Source: Stagonosporopsis chrysanthemi (lineage: Eukaryota; Ascomycota; Dothideomycetes; Pleosporales; Didymellaceae). From it: a stretch of 64,000 bases of DNA. The notes beneath the pieces are model-generated. The model ran no database searches. It was not told the DNA's origin and saw only the letters and a program-made list of their open reading frames with translations. The stretch is taken from positions 113,604 through 177,603 of the forward strand of contig JAFISE010000061.1 of the NCBI GenBank assembly GCA_022560025.1. The letters are read 5' to 3'. The translations under genes were made by a program, and so were the position numbers. This document shows, piece by piece, positions 32,441 to 43,625 of this stretch (within the stretch, counting starts at the first letter, position 1; each line of letters opens with the position of its first letter).

Positions 32441-33907
32441 ATGAAGGTCTCCACGCTTCTCAGTCTCTTGCCTTCTGCGGCTCTCGCACACGACCTCTTG
32501 AGCGTTGCTTTCTTTGCGAAAGAGAAGACAGAGCTGATGAACTTCGTTTCGGATAACAACCACATCGACTATGGCTGCCGTCCTGTCGTCATCCCTACCA
32601 ACGATGAGCACAAGCTTCATGCCTTGCTGACTGAGGAACAAGTTGAGCACTACAGAAGGAGTCTGGATGCCGGTACCATCCGCATCGAGAGCCTTGATCA
32701 TCTGAACAAGCGACAAGCTGCGGAAGCAACCATTGGAAAGGGGGATCGCTTTAAGGGGGGCAACGTTGCCCCTCGCGGTCTAGGCAGTCAAAAACCAGAT
32801 GTGTATAACTCATACCAGAGCGCTGGCATCTTGAATGCCAATGAAGTTTACACTGCTCTGAAGGGCCTAGAAAAAGAATATGGACTTGAACTCTTCGAGG
32901 CGCCAGAGAAGACCTTCGATGGCAATACGGTCTGGGGTGGTGTTGCCAACAAAGCCGAGAAAATCAAGAATGATGAGCAGTACATCTACTTTACCTCTGG
33001 TATCCACGCCCGCGAGCGAGGTGGTCCGGACAACCTGATCTACTTCATCTCGGACTTGCTGTACGCCAACAAGCACCGCAAGGGTCTTACCTACGGTAAT
33101 AAGACTTACACCAACTCCGATGTGAAGAAAGCCCTCGGCGCGGGAATCGTCTTCATTCCTATGACCAACCCGGACGGTGTCCGCCATGACCAAGCCGAAA
33201 ATAACCTCTGGCGCAAGAACCGCAACCCAGCCTCGGCCATTGCCGGAATTCCGTTTAGTGTTGGCGTAGATCTAAACCGTAACTTCGACTTCCTCTGGAA
33301 CTTCACCAAGCACTTTGACCCTTCAACCTCTCCTGCTTCGACAAGCCCAACTTCTCAAGCATTTTACGGCACCGGTCCATTCTCAGAGCCAGAAACACGT
33401 AATATGAAGTGGGTCTATGATATCTTCCCCAAGATCAGGTGGTTCATCGACGTACACTCTGCTGCAGGCACGTTATTGTACTCCTGGGGAGACGATATCA
33501 ACCAATCCAACGACCCCAAGCAGAGCCAGTTTAACCCTACTTATGACGGAAAGCGTGGTATTGTGAACGATACACTGTACGGCGAGTATATCGAGGAAGA
33601 GGACTGGTACAACATTGAGCTGCAGGCAAACCTCACCACCGCCGCTATGACCTCGGTGGCCGGAAACTCGTATGTCCCGCAACAAGCCGTTGGCCTCTAT
33701 CCAACAAGTGGTGCTAGTGATGACTGGGCTTCCAGTCGCTGGTATGGAAATAAGAAGCTGAACAAGGTGCATGGGTTTACGCTGGAGTTTGGATACCCGA
33801 CCAACTTCTACCCGACCGCGGAGGAGTATGTGCAGAATATTCTCGACACTAACGCAGGATTCATGGAGTTCATCCTTACTGCGAATGAAATCGGTCTGAA
33901 AGGATGA
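32441..33907 (+). CDS. Secreted zinc carboxypeptidase, family M14
   Basis: Single exon, 488 aa. Signal peptide MKVSTLLSLLPSAALA, then a 120-130 residue propeptide-like region. Catalytic M14 motifs are intact: zinc site HARE (His ~189, Glu ~192), NPDGVR, substrate-binding RKNRN, VDLNRNFDF, zinc-ligand DVHS (His ~339), GASDDW and catalytic Glu in FTLEFGY (~449). It removes C-terminal residues from peptides outside the cell. A-type versus B-type specificity cannot be decided by eye. Unlike Ecm14-type pseudo-carboxypeptidases, all catalytic residues are present. Probable nutrient-acquisition enzyme. Confidence 0.95.
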   Translation: MKVSTLLSLLPSAALAHDLLSVAFFAKEKTELMNFVSDNNHIDYGCRPVVIPTNDEHKLHALLTEEQVEHYRRSLDAGTIRIESLDHLNKRQAAEATIGKGDRFKGGNVAPRGLGSQKPDVYNSYQSAGILNANEVYTALKGLEKEYGLELFEAPEKTFDGNTVWGGVANKAEKIKNDEQYIYFTSGIHARERGGPDNLIYFISDLLYANKHRKGLTYGNKTYTNSDVKKALGAGIVFIPMTNPDGVRHDQAENNLWRKNRNPASAIAGIPFSVGVDLNRNFDFLWNFTKHFDPSTSPASTSPTSQAFYGTGPFSEPETRNMKWVYDIFPKIRWFIDVHSAAGTLLYSWGDDINQSNDPKQSQFNPTYDGKRGIVNDTLYGEYIEEEDWYNIELQANLTTAAMTSVAGNSYVPQQAVGLYPTSGASDDWASSRWYGNKKLNKVHGFTLEFGYPTNFYPTAEEYVQNILDTNAGFMEFILTANEIGLKG

Positions 33908-34274
33908 GCGAGGACGTGGACAGTCACGAGTTAGTCTGTTGTTATTGAGTTCGATTGGTGATTTAGAAAAACCACAGGGTTCGGTAGGTAGTTTCGCCCC
34001 ACTAGCGCATCTAAATAAGACTAATCGATATCATCTCAATTCCAGTCAAACGCACGTTCTTCTGACCTAACAAATGTTCCAACTTGCGCACTTTCCGTTG
34101 AAAACACTATTCGCCGCTCAATCGACCCGTAGCCACGTTCTGAACCCTCTATGAACTCGGATGAGACACTGCATGCTGACGTTGTAGAACAGCTTGTTGA
34201 ATTGCTTGTATCAACTCAGGAAGCAATTGGGTATGTGAGCGCTTCTGAACCTTTCGGGCCATAACATATATGTA
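33908..34274. other. Convergent intergenic region
   Basis: 367 bp between the 3' ends of the peptidase gene (+) and the 255-aa gene (-). Only 3' UTR-like sequence seen. Confidence 0.5.
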
Positions 34275-35042
34275 CTACGCGCCAGGCCGAGCAGCTGGCT
34301 TCTGGGGCGGTTGTGGAGGCTTCAATGCATGTGTACGACGGTCCTCCGTGTCAAGCCCCTTATCTGTCTCCATTTCTTGTCTCCTCCGCTCCTGCTCGGC
34401 TCTCAACTCATTTCCATATCCCTTCCAAGTCAACTTCAGGCTCACCTTCCCTTCCTCTCCAGAACACAGGGAATCATGCCAGCCCTTGTGCTCAGCATTC
34501 GCGCCCCTCACGCGCCTGACCTTGAGGCCTTTTTCAGCATAGCCCACCAGGTTGAAGACCTTGAGCGGATTATCTGGATCTGGATCTGGATCTCGCTGCA
34601 GATTCCACTTGCTGCCAGAAGACATCATGCGAGACAGAAAAGTGTCATGAACAGGTCCGCGGAAGACAAACCACTCCACTTTTCCTGCCGCTTTATCAGA
34701 CCGCAGTGCAAGCGCGGAGCCGTGACCGTGCAGGATACTGGGCATGTATGCAGCTTCGATGCATCCAGCAGGGATCTGATCACCTGCTACTATGGGGAAG
34801 TTGCGGATGGGATCGAAGCTGATGAGCCTGCTACGGTACTCGTTCTGGTCTTGCAGTGCTCTGCGGACAGAGTGTAATGGTAGGATATGCTCGCGTACAT
34901 GGTAAATGAAGATATCGCGCTGGTAGGAGCGATATTGGATGATCTGGATGCCTGCGGCAAAATTGTGTGGATGACCGTTGTTGTTGCCGGAGCCATAGAG
35001 CTCGGCATGTGGACTTGTTGATCGAAGTTGAAACCTGCCCAT
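34275..35042 (-). CDS. Hypothetical protein with charged C-terminus
   Basis: Single exon, 255 aa, ATG at 35042. The first 170 residues look folded, with alternating hydrophobic and aromatic positions (IQIIQYRSYQRDIFIYHV, GKVEWFVFRGPVHDTFL). A short DPDPDPD run is encoded by a (GATCCA)n-type hexanucleotide near 34573-34592. The last 80 residues are highly charged (ELRAEQERRRQEME) and then Pro-rich. A competing 188-codon frame on the opposite strand lacks such structure. No family recognised. Confidence 0.6.
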   Translation of the reverse strand: MGRFQLRSTSPHAELYGSGNNNGHPHNFAAGIQIIQYRSYQRDIFIYHVREHILPLHSVRRALQDQNEYRSRLISFDPIRNFPIVAGDQIPAGCIEAAYMPSILHGHGSALALRSDKAAGKVEWFVFRGPVHDTFLSRMMSSGSKWNLQRDPDPDPDNPLKVFNLVGYAEKGLKVRRVRGANAEHKGWHDSLCSGEEGKVSLKLTWKGYGNELRAEQERRRQEMETDKGLDTEDRRTHALKPPQPPQKPAARPGA

Positions 35043-36053
35043 CTTCGGAATGGTGTAGGTTGAGTCTCTAAGTAGTCAAGATGGTTGCCTGGTAGAGACA
35101 AATTGCGAAGAAGAAAAGGAAGGTTGCAGAGCTGGTGCGATTTAAACTTATACTAGTGGGGCTGGGCCAAAAGTGAAGGTGAAAGAGCGACTTCACCACA
35201 GCACGACCAGGCAATTAGATTTGATGGATACAAGACAATATCTCTTTCGCCTTCGTGTTCTCAGGTAGCTCATCTTCATACTGCGTTGGAGTTTGACAGC
35301 CTCACCGGGGTTTGGCACCTTTACCTGCACAACGTTCGAACAGCTTTTCATTCCCCAATTTGATCTACACCATGGAAGGAGCGAGCCATACTTAGGCCAC
35401 GTTACGAGTACCAAAAAAGTCAGAAAGACAACGTGTTCGGCGGCCCTGTCTTCTGCCAGTCTGTAAGTCCCGCGGCCTTGAAGGCCAACATGCGCAAAAG
35501 AGGCCGTGAGCGTTGTACAAGACATAAATCACTTGCAACAACAGAAAGATTTTGAGAAGATAGCACAGGTTTGCATCGCGAGGACTCTCGTTCATACCAG
35601 CCTGCATCTCGCTTTGTTATCGTGAAAGGCAGCAATAAGAATGAGCTAGACGTATCTGGCTAGACTGCTACAATGGGGTCGTCGAAGCAACAGAGAAACT
35701 CGCGATTCGCACAGACAACGCGCGTGTGTCCCAAATTGCATCGAAGTCGATGCTAACGATGCGTACTGGCTACCTGCGAGAACAGTGTTAGTTTTTGCAA
35801 TCATCGATGACGGCACACCTTCGCCAGCTGCGGCCGGTACCAGGTTTTACCCTGCCGCAAATAGCAGCGCGCTGATGCCAGGTCAGCGCGAAGGGCGGCA
35901 CGTCTCAGCAGCGCTCAATAACCATTAACTTCAAGAAGTCACCTGCTGATTGATCACACCAATTTGGACTAATCTCGAAGTGCAGCGTTCTAGGCGTCAT
36001 TGACACGAACCTCCCTCCTCTTGTTGCAAAGTCATAGCGAACAGCACTCCGCG
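35043..36053. other. Divergent intergenic region
   Basis: 1.0 kb between the 255-aa gene (-) and the DUF7053 gene (+). Short open frames only, including a 110-codon minus-strand frame without a domain. No gene supported. Confidence 0.5.
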
Positions 36054-36752
36054 ATGAGCGCAAAATACCACCTTCATATTGCTGCACTGATTCCGCCGCA
36101 TCTCACACCGGCAGAAGTCATCGCTGCTCTACAGGACCATAGTACGACACTCAGTCTCCAAGCCCTGACGACAGGCCATGAAAAGCTATCGAGTACGGCA
36201 CCAGAGACGCTCAAAGACACCTATTGGTATCCGACCGACCTGAACCCTGTCCACACCTACAACGTTACTGAGTGCGTCACGCTCCTACCCGGCGTCGGAC
36301 AATGGGGGAAGAAGGTTATCACCTTTCCGAGCTGCTACCAGGATATACCTACGGGCATCAAGTCGCGTGCAGCCGTGTCTGGTATCACTGTGCGCGCAGA
36401 TTATCGTGTCATTGAGGGCGGTATAGATGGCGAAGTTGACGGAGAAGGCCAGGGTATTGGTGACGCCAAGTGGGTGCTTGTTGAGGACGCTGAAATCAGC
36501 TGTTCATGGTGGCTGATGCCGTTTGTCAAGAACAAAATGGAACAGGCGCATCGCGACATATGTCGAAAAGTGATTGAGAAGGTGGAAATGCAAAGACGTC
36601 AAGAAGATCTCGCGCGGTCTGTAGGACGAGGACACGAGCTGTTGCGAGGGCCCGTCGCAAACGTCAATGCGACACGAGTGGAGGCCGATGCAGCTGAGTC
36701 GCAGAGGGTCGAACTGCCTGCACCAGGTTCGCAGAAGATCTTTTACGCATAG
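36054..36752 (+). CDS. DUF7053-like protein
   Basis: Single exon, 232 aa, starting at the ATG at 36054; the frame extends 18 residues further upstream without support. It has an N-terminal helical part (LTPAEVIAALQDHS), a beta-rich middle (DTYWYPTDLNPVHTYNVTECV, ISCSWWLMPFVKNKM) and a charged helical tail (HRDICRKVIEKVEMQRRQEDLARS). This matches my memory of fungal DUF7053 proteins, whose fold resembles SRPBCC/START-type lipid-binding domains. Function unknown. Confidence 0.7.
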   Translation: MSAKYHLHIAALIPPHLTPAEVIAALQDHSTTLSLQALTTGHEKLSSTAPETLKDTYWYPTDLNPVHTYNVTECVTLLPGVGQWGKKVITFPSCYQDIPTGIKSRAAVSGITVRADYRVIEGGIDGEVDGEGQGIGDAKWVLVEDAEISCSWWLMPFVKNKMEQAHRDICRKVIEKVEMQRRQEDLARSVGRGHELLRGPVANVNATRVEADAAESQRVELPAPGSQKIFYA

Positions 36753-37466
36753 ATCTACGACAGTGTTAGCAGACGTGCTAGCTTACCTGTTCTGTGCAGA
36801 GGCGCCGGACCGCCGCGCAGCCCTCAGCTAAGAGCCCGAAAGGGTCCCCCGCCGCCGGCACGACTGAACCCAGAAACGAAAGCATCGCAAATCTAATGTT
36901 CTGCGACACCTATAGATAGATCTTGAAGGCCTCGACCACGAAACTGAGGAGTCTGCCGACTTGGCACAAGACTTCACCCCTCCACCAGGCTACGTCCGTC
37001 ATCTCGAGATTTCCAACGCCATACAGTTCTTAAGGATGGACTTGCATTTGCGCCAGGCCGTGGCGACGGGCTCAAGTATGCGCGTAACTTCGGGCAATAG
37101 CTCGAAAGCTTGACCAGCAGCAAGACAAATGACCTTATTGGCACGTGCAGCATTCCTGTGGCGACTCTGCTGCGGACTTGCAATGTATCGACCCCTCTTT
37201 GTACCTTTTAACACATGTCCAATCGGACTAGGTAGCTGGAGCATTTAACGTGCCCAGGTTCTACCATTGCTCTCCACAAGATCGAAGCTGTATCTCGTCA
37301 ATCGTGCCGATAGCCTTCCCTGTCCGCAAATCCTGTTAGCATGAGCGAGAACACGGCCCTTCACTTAGGACTAATACGACATCACTGTGAGCTTGAGGCA
37401 CCTTTGAAGAATCTGAGTTGTCCAACGTGTTTCTTGTTTCTACAGGCGTACGCATCATCTCTGCTA
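36753..37466. other. Convergent intergenic region
   Basis: 714 bp between two convergent genes. A GC-rich run (ccgccgccggcacg) sits near 36850. No gene supported. Confidence 0.5.
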
Positions 37467-38216
37467 TCATATGCGAGCTTTGACTTTCCCCAGATCCGTC
37501 CCTGTCCTGATGTATACAGCCATTGGAAACGTCTCATCCTCCGCTGCCCAGAATCCGTCGCCAGTAACTGCTTTTCTCCGATATGCCGACAGCCCTGTCC
37601 TCATGACCCCTTCTACCTGCTTCCGCTCAGCGCTGCGCTTCGGCCATTTCCGCAACAACGCATCGAAGTCGTCCCCGACGAGATACTGTAAGCTTTGTCC
37701 ATGTTTCGTCACAAGTTGCTCGTACGCTTCCAACGTCAGGAATGGCGAGTAGACGAGCGTACTAGGCGTTATGAATGACGCAGCTTCTCCGAGGTTGGCC
37801 CCAGACGGCGTGCGCAGTATTTGGATGCCGAGTGAAGCCAGCAACGTTTCGTCCAATCGTGTAAAAGCCGGATCTTGCGCATATACTTCTATCGGCTGCT
37901 TCCATTCTTTCTGGAGGTAGTCACGGATGGCTAGCAGGATTGCCAATTGTTTGAGGCGCCGTGGTTGACCTTTTGTCACGAGAAGGCTCCCAAGACCTAA
38001 AGAGATGATGCGGGTGGTTGGTATACCGGTTTCGGCAATTACGTGTGACTGCCGATCGATCGAGTGGTATAGTTGCGATTGCTTGTACAGGTCTTGCATT
38101 TCAATCAACTGGGCTGTGAGTTGGAGGAGTCCACGTGGCAGTGATTTTGTCTTCGCCTTCTGGTATGTCTGCCGCTGTGCAGAGCTCACTTCGACGTTTT
38201 GGATAGCGTGAGGCAT
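37467..38216 (-). CDS. SRR1-like domain protein
   Basis: Single exon, 249 aa, ATG at 38216. SRR1-like features: the IISLGLGSLL glycine motif, then QLAILLAIRDYL, YAQDPAFTRLDETLL, GIQILRTPSGANLGEA and YSPFLTLEAYEQLV. SRR1 was found as a regulator of phytochrome B signalling in plants; in fungi (yeast Ber1) the domain is linked to microtubule and cell-wall functions. No catalytic activity is established. Confidence 0.85.
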   Translation of the reverse strand: MPHAIQNVEVSSAQRQTYQKAKTKSLPRGLLQLTAQLIEMQDLYKQSQLYHSIDRQSHVIAETGIPTTRIISLGLGSLLVTKGQPRRLKQLAILLAIRDYLQKEWKQPIEVYAQDPAFTRLDETLLASLGIQILRTPSGANLGEAASFITPSTLVYSPFLTLEAYEQLVTKHGQSLQYLVGDDFDALLRKWPKRSAERKQVEGVMRTGLSAYRRKAVTGDGFWAAEDETFPMAVYIRTGTDLGKVKARI

Positions 38217-39123
38217 TATAAAAGGTTGTGCGAATGTTGCATCTGAATTTTGGATGCGATGCTATGATGGCATCTTATACATTATCATGGCTTTACTTCT
38301 ATGTCTATAACTCAGAACTGTCGTTTCCGCGTGCAAAGCCTCTGCCGTAAGCGTGTAAACACCGAGATGAATAATGTAGTTGCTGAGAAATCGACGTCAT
38401 CTCGCACAACCGCATCCTTCGGTACTTTCTACACAAATAAATCATGCTGTAGTGAGTCATCTTCTTTGACAAGCTTAGTGAATACGAGAATCTCGGATCT
38501 CAGAGTTGGGATGTCTAGAAATGTATGAAAGGTAAGGCAGGAAGCAGAACCGACCCGGCCCTAATTAGGCAATCAACTAACCTCCTATTTAATTACATTA
38601 TGGCTCATATTCGACTCATCGCATTTTGCACATAGCATCTGCATCCTCGCTCTATCGGCTTCGCGGTTCGTGCAACAATTTGTAGGATGCCTGATATGCA
38701 AGTTGCATTCTGCTGGCAGGTGGTTATCCCGGCTTTCAGTCCACGGAACAAAAGAATGCCACTCCAGGAAGCAGCAGCTCCTCCATCCTGTGGAGCCTGC
38801 GCGCCATCTCTCCAATCGACAACATGAGTACAGGAGATAGAGATATCGCGATGCCTCTCAATCTCTGTCAATTCTTCCCGGGTTGTGTTCACTCCAAATG
38901 TCGCCACGCATCATCGCCTCTTCAGCCTACAATACAGACAAGGTCACGATTCACTTTTCTGTACTTTACTACTAGCGACAGCTACGGTTTACTACTTCTG
39001 GGACCGCGATATGGGGCTTATCAAATGATAGGTTTTGCGGATTGTCTCAGCTTATTGAAGGCAAACGCAGTGTATTCAGGCTATTAAGACCGTTGCTTAG
39101 CCACGACCATATTCAATAGCTCA
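38217..39123. other. Divergent intergenic region
   Basis: 0.9 kb between the SRR1-like gene (-) and the F-box/2EXR-like gene (+). A missing first exon of the latter could lie near its right end (acceptor-like sites at 39100 and 39119), but I could not identify it. Confidence 0.45.
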
Positions 39124-39954
39124 TTGGAAAGCGGGGTGTCAAGTGATAATTTAGTGCCAGATTCCGGCAGTCTGGTTAAAGCTGGCTCTCGCAGTCTCTT
39201 TGTTGAACTACCAGGTGAGATTCGAAACACGATCTACTCCATAATCTACAGCGAATCATTACGGACTAAACTCAGCTTCCGTCGCCGCTGCAAGAAGAAA
39301 TTCATGCACCTGTTGCCAATCAACATCGTCAACATCTTATGGGCGAACAGGCAAATCGCAAGAGAGTTCCTCAGCTATTGCCACGGAAACCACTTCTGGA
39401 AAACAACTACAAACATCGATAGCATTTACCATGGCACCGCGGACATAAAACCATATTACTCCTGGCTCAACAGCTCTGGTGACAATCCGTACAATGGCAA
39501 CATCAGGAACGTCGAGTTCAAATTTCGGTACAAGTCCCCACTATACACGCATGGACGAGCTATGCAGCAGCAAGTGAGCGGTTACGAAACTCAATGGCAC
39601 ATTTACGTTTGTGTTCGCATCAAGCTCGACGGCCAGCAGACACCACCATACGAGGTCGTCATTGATGGCAACATCACTGCTCACTTGTTAGAACATGAAG
39701 CGTTAAGCGCCTCATTGCGAGAAGCCGTGGACGCAGCTATTGCTATTAGGTTAGCAGATCTCATGAGTAAGCGGCCAACGGACGATAAAGGACATGTCCG
39801 GGCAAATATGACAGTCAAAGAGTGGCGAGCTTTGGCTGAGTGTGTAACCGATACTTTGAGAATTTGGTTTGATTCTACTTCTTCTGTGAGGGATCAGTGG
39901 GAAACTGTGTTGTCTGGAAACCAGCAAGAGCTCCGGCAACTTCTGTATTCGTAG
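39124..39954 (+). CDS. F-box/2EXR-like protein, 5' end unresolved
   Basis: The frame is open from about 39088 to the TAG at 39952 but has no ATG before residue ~61; it opens with TTG at 39124. The motif LPGEIRNTIYSIIY at ~30 is the hallmark of a large family of ascomycete proteins with an F-box-like/2EXR N-terminus, followed by a variable folded region (ILWANRQIAREFLSYCHGNHFW). Either a short first exon lies upstream (acceptors TTAG at 39100 or ATAG at 39119) or the start codon has been lost. The rest has no stops and looks conserved. Role probably in substrate recognition; unknown. Confidence 0.65.
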   Translation: MESGVSSDNLVPDSGSLVKAGSRSLFVELPGEIRNTIYSIIYSESLRTKLSFRRRCKKKFMHLLPINIVNILWANRQIAREFLSYCHGNHFWKTTTNIDSIYHGTADIKPYYSWLNSSGDNPYNGNIRNVEFKFRYKSPLYTHGRAMQQQVSGYETQWHIYVCVRIKLDGQQTPPYEVVIDGNITAHLLEHEALSASLREAVDAAIAIRLADLMSKRPTDDKGHVRANMTVKEWRALAECVTDTLRIWFDSTSSVRDQWETVLSGNQQELRQLLYS

Positions 39955-40556
39955 CGACCGTCAAAGATAACAGACAAGAGCATGAAATGCAACCCCTTCG
40001 GTAAGATACCTCCAACGAGTCGAGGCCAAATCGTTCAGCAGTTCGCACCAGAGTCCGAGAGCGAGATATATTTGCGCTGGTGTCTTGCACTGTTCAGCAA
40101 TAACGCACAGCATATGAACTTTTCTGCAGATATAGTCGAGAAAAGAGAAACACATCAAAGATGGACTGCGAAAGCGACATAGTGCAGTTTTCTTTGAGTG
40201 AGACTGGCTGTCATCTTGAAAAATAGAGTGAGAATGATAACGACTGAGGGAGGCACCCAATGCTGAATACCAGTGCACACGACATTTCATAGCAATCAAG
40301 GTGGCTACAACCATGGATCAAAGATTGGAAAATTATCAATATCTGTGAACGACTCGATGATGGTAATGCAGGATGTTATTGTAATTTTAAGGGAGACGAG
40401 AATTTCAGATCGCAATATGCACTCTCATGCAAGGTGTACAGATCATGAAGCAAGTACACAGCAAGTGGCAGACATGCCAGTCAATGCACAACCTACCAGT
40501 GGCAATCGCACACAAGCGAACACTCTAGCAAGACTCACCATGGGCTAAGTCGACAT
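39955..40556. other. Convergent intergenic region
   Basis: 602 bp between two convergent genes, with no supported gene. Confidence 0.5.
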
Positions 40557-41126
40557 CTATCGGTACCCATAAGATGGGAAGATGCCCCTACCATAGTCAC
40601 GCAGATACTCAGGGTACTCTTCGTCAGGCGTGTTCTCCTCACGGCCTTGCTGCCGACGACGCGCAGTCATTTCATCGATGCGCTCACGCTCCGACTGGCG
40701 ACGTGCCTGACGGCGCTCACGCTCCCGCTCACGGCGCATCTCACGTTCCCGCTCCTCGATATACGTCTGCTCTGATAGCCGGGAGCGACGGTCGGGTTCA
40801 TATGCATACTGCTCGTCGCGGCTGCGGCATCTAGGCAGGTCAGTGTAGGAGGAGGCCTCACCCATAGTGGCGCGCGATATGTAGCGGCGCAGGTCTTGCT
40901 CGCCTGCGTAGGCACCCTTCATAGGATAGCCGTCCTCATCATACGCAGGTTGGCGACGGCGGGACGAGTTGGAGGCACGGTTGCCACGGTGAGATGTCCC
41001 GTCTGAGTAGGCGTTGGACGAAGGAGCGCGGGTCCGTCCGTAGGTGCTGAACTCGCCAGCATCATAGCGGTCGTCATACGCGTATTCGCCGTCGCCATAG
41101 ACTTCGCGGGATGAGTAGCGTGGCAT
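40557..41126 (-). CDS. Arg/Glu-rich low-complexity protein
   Basis: Single exon, 189 aa, ATG at 41126. The first 60 residues are Tyr/Gly/Asp-rich with repeated GDGEYAYDDRY-like spacing. Residues 120-160 are almost only Arg, Glu and Gln (EREREMRRERERERRQARRQ) and likely form a charged helix or coiled coil. The C-terminus is DEEYPEYLRDYGRGIFPSYG. No domain recognised. Coding status rests on the clean ORF and proteome-like composition. Confidence 0.6.
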   Translation of the reverse strand: MPRYSSREVYGDGEYAYDDRYDAGEFSTYGRTRAPSSNAYSDGTSHRGNRASNSSRRRQPAYDEDGYPMKGAYAGEQDLRRYISRATMGEASSYTDLPRCRSRDEQYAYEPDRRSRLSEQTYIEEREREMRRERERERRQARRQSERERIDEMTARRRQQGREENTPDEEYPEYLRDYGRGIFPSYGYR

Positions 41127-43625
41127 CTTTGAGATTTTTTGTCGTGTGTATTTCTGAGATGTGGTTCTTGTTGTTGGGATCAGTTTTGGATAATGGGCAC
41201 AAGAGGAAAACTGATCTGGCTATGTACATGCAAAGCATGGTTCTTGTGTTCGTGCACAGTGATATTTCTATGCGTGAAAGGCACTGCCATTGTCGACACA
41301 GTGAAAAGTCACAATGATAGTGACGATGCTGTTGTGACAGTAGTGTTCACCAACAACATTTTCAGACACCGTTGATATTGACGTATACCCATTGGTGGCA
41401 GAGACGACTCGCTCTGTGCGCCGTGGACATCTTCGCTTCCATTCAAATCCTCGTCATGATGGGGGCCCCTTCAGTGGTAAGAATGAACGCCATTGACCAA
41501 AAACTAGACGCTGTAGTCACTTTAGTACGGTTGGGGAAACCCTAAAGCCAAACGACGAGATATGGATGTTTTGTAATTTCCTGAGTTCACCGGTGAAGAA
41601 GCATTGACATTGAGGCCTTGCTGGCTGATTTGAAAGGGTGTTTCCCAATACCACAGGCGACCAGATGGTTAAAGGACAGACCTCCGCTGTTCAGTCGAAC
41701 GGCCTTTAAGCAGGATCACCCCAGGCTTGCATTGTAGAAGCTAGAGGGGGAGGCACTCGGCGCTCGTCATCTTCATGAAATTCCCATCAGATCACGGACG
41801 TGTCGGATCGACCGCGCATCAGGGAGCGTCGATCGCCAACGGCTCATTGCCGCAGTGCAGCCAACTTGGCCATTTCGATTGTGCAGCCGGTGAACATGGA
41901 GAAGCAAGCGGGCGCACTGCAGATCACAATGCCTAGACGTTTTGCGTAGACGACATCCTTCAAATGTTAGCCAGCGCAGCTTCGGAACATTCTGTAACTT
42001 TCTTGATTCTCGTGCCATGGTCTTGGTCTTCCAAGGAGCGGTCTTAGCCATTGTGCACCTTGCAGAGAAAGAGAAAGCATGTTTCAGCGCCTAGCAAGCC
42101 AGACAAAAAGCAGCTGCCGCAGCTGCCGTGCGACATGCAGGTTGTGAGTTTCGGAAATAATGATCGGGCAGGCTGGCCGTGATGCGTTGAGAGACCCACA
42201 GATGATCAATGTTGCTCGAGTCTAGACAATTCTCCGACCGCAAGTGAATCATGTCCGTGGTACGAAAAGCCGTCTCAATTAGCCGTTCGAGAGACGTGAC
42301 TGGCTGGAAGAGGCAAATTGCGAAAGATTACGACGGCATTTTAACGGTCTTCAAGGGCACGGTTACGGCCTTCAAGGGCACGGAAATCTCTGGTGTGAGC
42401 TGTGGTGGGCGCTGGTGAAGATGTGCCTGGCTAAAGTACGCTTGCATGGCAGGTGGTGAACCGTTCAGGACACTGAGTGGAGCTGCCGTTCTTCCAGACC
42501 TGGGCGGATTGTTGAAATGCCGTGGCTGCCGTGGCTGAGGGCCCAGCTGTACGCTCTGTTAGCTATCCAATGGAGCTGCGTGAGGGTCGCTGGAATGTGG
42601 ACAGGTGCTGCCGAGACGCTGCAGAAGGCTGCACGTGGTGGGCTACAAAGACCGCTCCAGGGTTCGATATATTGGCCAAGCTGCAAGAGGCAGTCGCAGT
42701 GTGGAGACAGTCGAATGGGGCGCCTATTCTCCGGGCTGACAGGCCTTGCGACGCAGGGCAGCCTGGATGCTCAATACAGGCGGCAAAAAGATGGACGCGT
42801 GCGACACGTTTGCAGCAGCGCATCAAAGGGCAGCTGGTGTATGGCGATACTTGAGGTTGTGCAGAGCGCTGGGTCCCTTTGCGCGCTGCAGCAGTTCGCC
42901 AGGCACGGCTAGGGGTGCATGCAATAAATAGATTAGTTTCTGCGCCACGATCCGGGATGGGGCGGGCGAGCAGTCAGCTGCGGAAGAGGGAAAAGAGGAT
43001 GCCAGACGGCATCGACTCCAAGCAAAGACCCCCTCTACCCACCCGAGCTGATCGCCTCTGTTTGACACTGCTCTCTGCCTGCACCACCATCACCAAGCGG
43101 GCAGCAGAGCGTTTTGGACGTTGTCTTTTGTGTCCCTTTCTGCATCCTTCGTCCCCGTGCACAAAGCGGTTCCTGGCCTAAGCGGGGCCAGACGAAACAT
43201 ACGCGGCTTCCACAGCGTGAACCAGGGCCTGGTTCCCAACAGCGCCGACACCTCATCTCCCACGCCTGCCCTGAGGCCTCCTTCTCCACACAAGCGGCCG
43301 ATTGCTTCTTTGTCATTGTCGTAGCGTCCGCATCTCTTTGCGCATCTGCCCGTCACTCGCTGTGTTTATTTCGACTGCCTCCTCAGGCTCCGTTGGCCGT
43401 CGCCACTTCCCCATCCGCGCTCACTCCTTTAGCGCCCTGCCCTCTTCGATCACCGTTCCTTCCTTCTTTGTCCTCGATCAGCACCGCCAACTACCGTCGC
43501 ACAACGGCTATTCTCGCCGCCACATCCCTCGCCAGCCATCGTTGCATCTTTACCCGACTGGTGTCTGCTGCTGACGTCTGGTCTCTCACCTGCCCGCCGA
43601 TTTCTAAACTCTTACTACCGCCGCC
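41127..43625. other. Long upstream region of the Opy2-like gene
   Basis: 2.5 kb. The right half (42.4-43.3 kb) is GC-rich with overlapping 80-130-codon frames on both strands and no recognisable domain. The last 300 bp are strongly pyrimidine-rich and probably form the promoter and leader of the Opy2-like gene. A short tandem repeat lies at 42341-42383. No gene supported. Confidence 0.5.
42341..42383 (+). repeat. Two-copy 21-22 bp tandem repeat
   Basis: TTAACGGTCTTCAAGGGCACGG is followed directly by a near copy, TTACGGCCTTCAAGGGCACGG. They differ by one T/C and one missing A. Isolated in intergenic sequence; no known role. Confidence 0.7.

Noticed and set aside
28783..33907. Possible secondary-metabolite cluster (SDR, AsaB-like oxygenase, peptidase)
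   Set aside because: No PKS, NRPS, terpene synthase, transporter or pathway regulator; the SDR appears mitochondrial and the peptidase is a secreted degradative enzyme.
34311..34877. 188-codon + frame opposite the 255-aa gene
   Set aside because: Shadow of the minus-strand gene; Cys/Leu/Ser-rich composition without structure, whereas the minus frame has alternating hydrophobic pattern and a charged tail.
42465..43180. Several overlapping 80-130-codon frames in GC-rich DNA
   Set aside because: Long frames are expected by chance at this GC content; none dominates and no splice structure links them.
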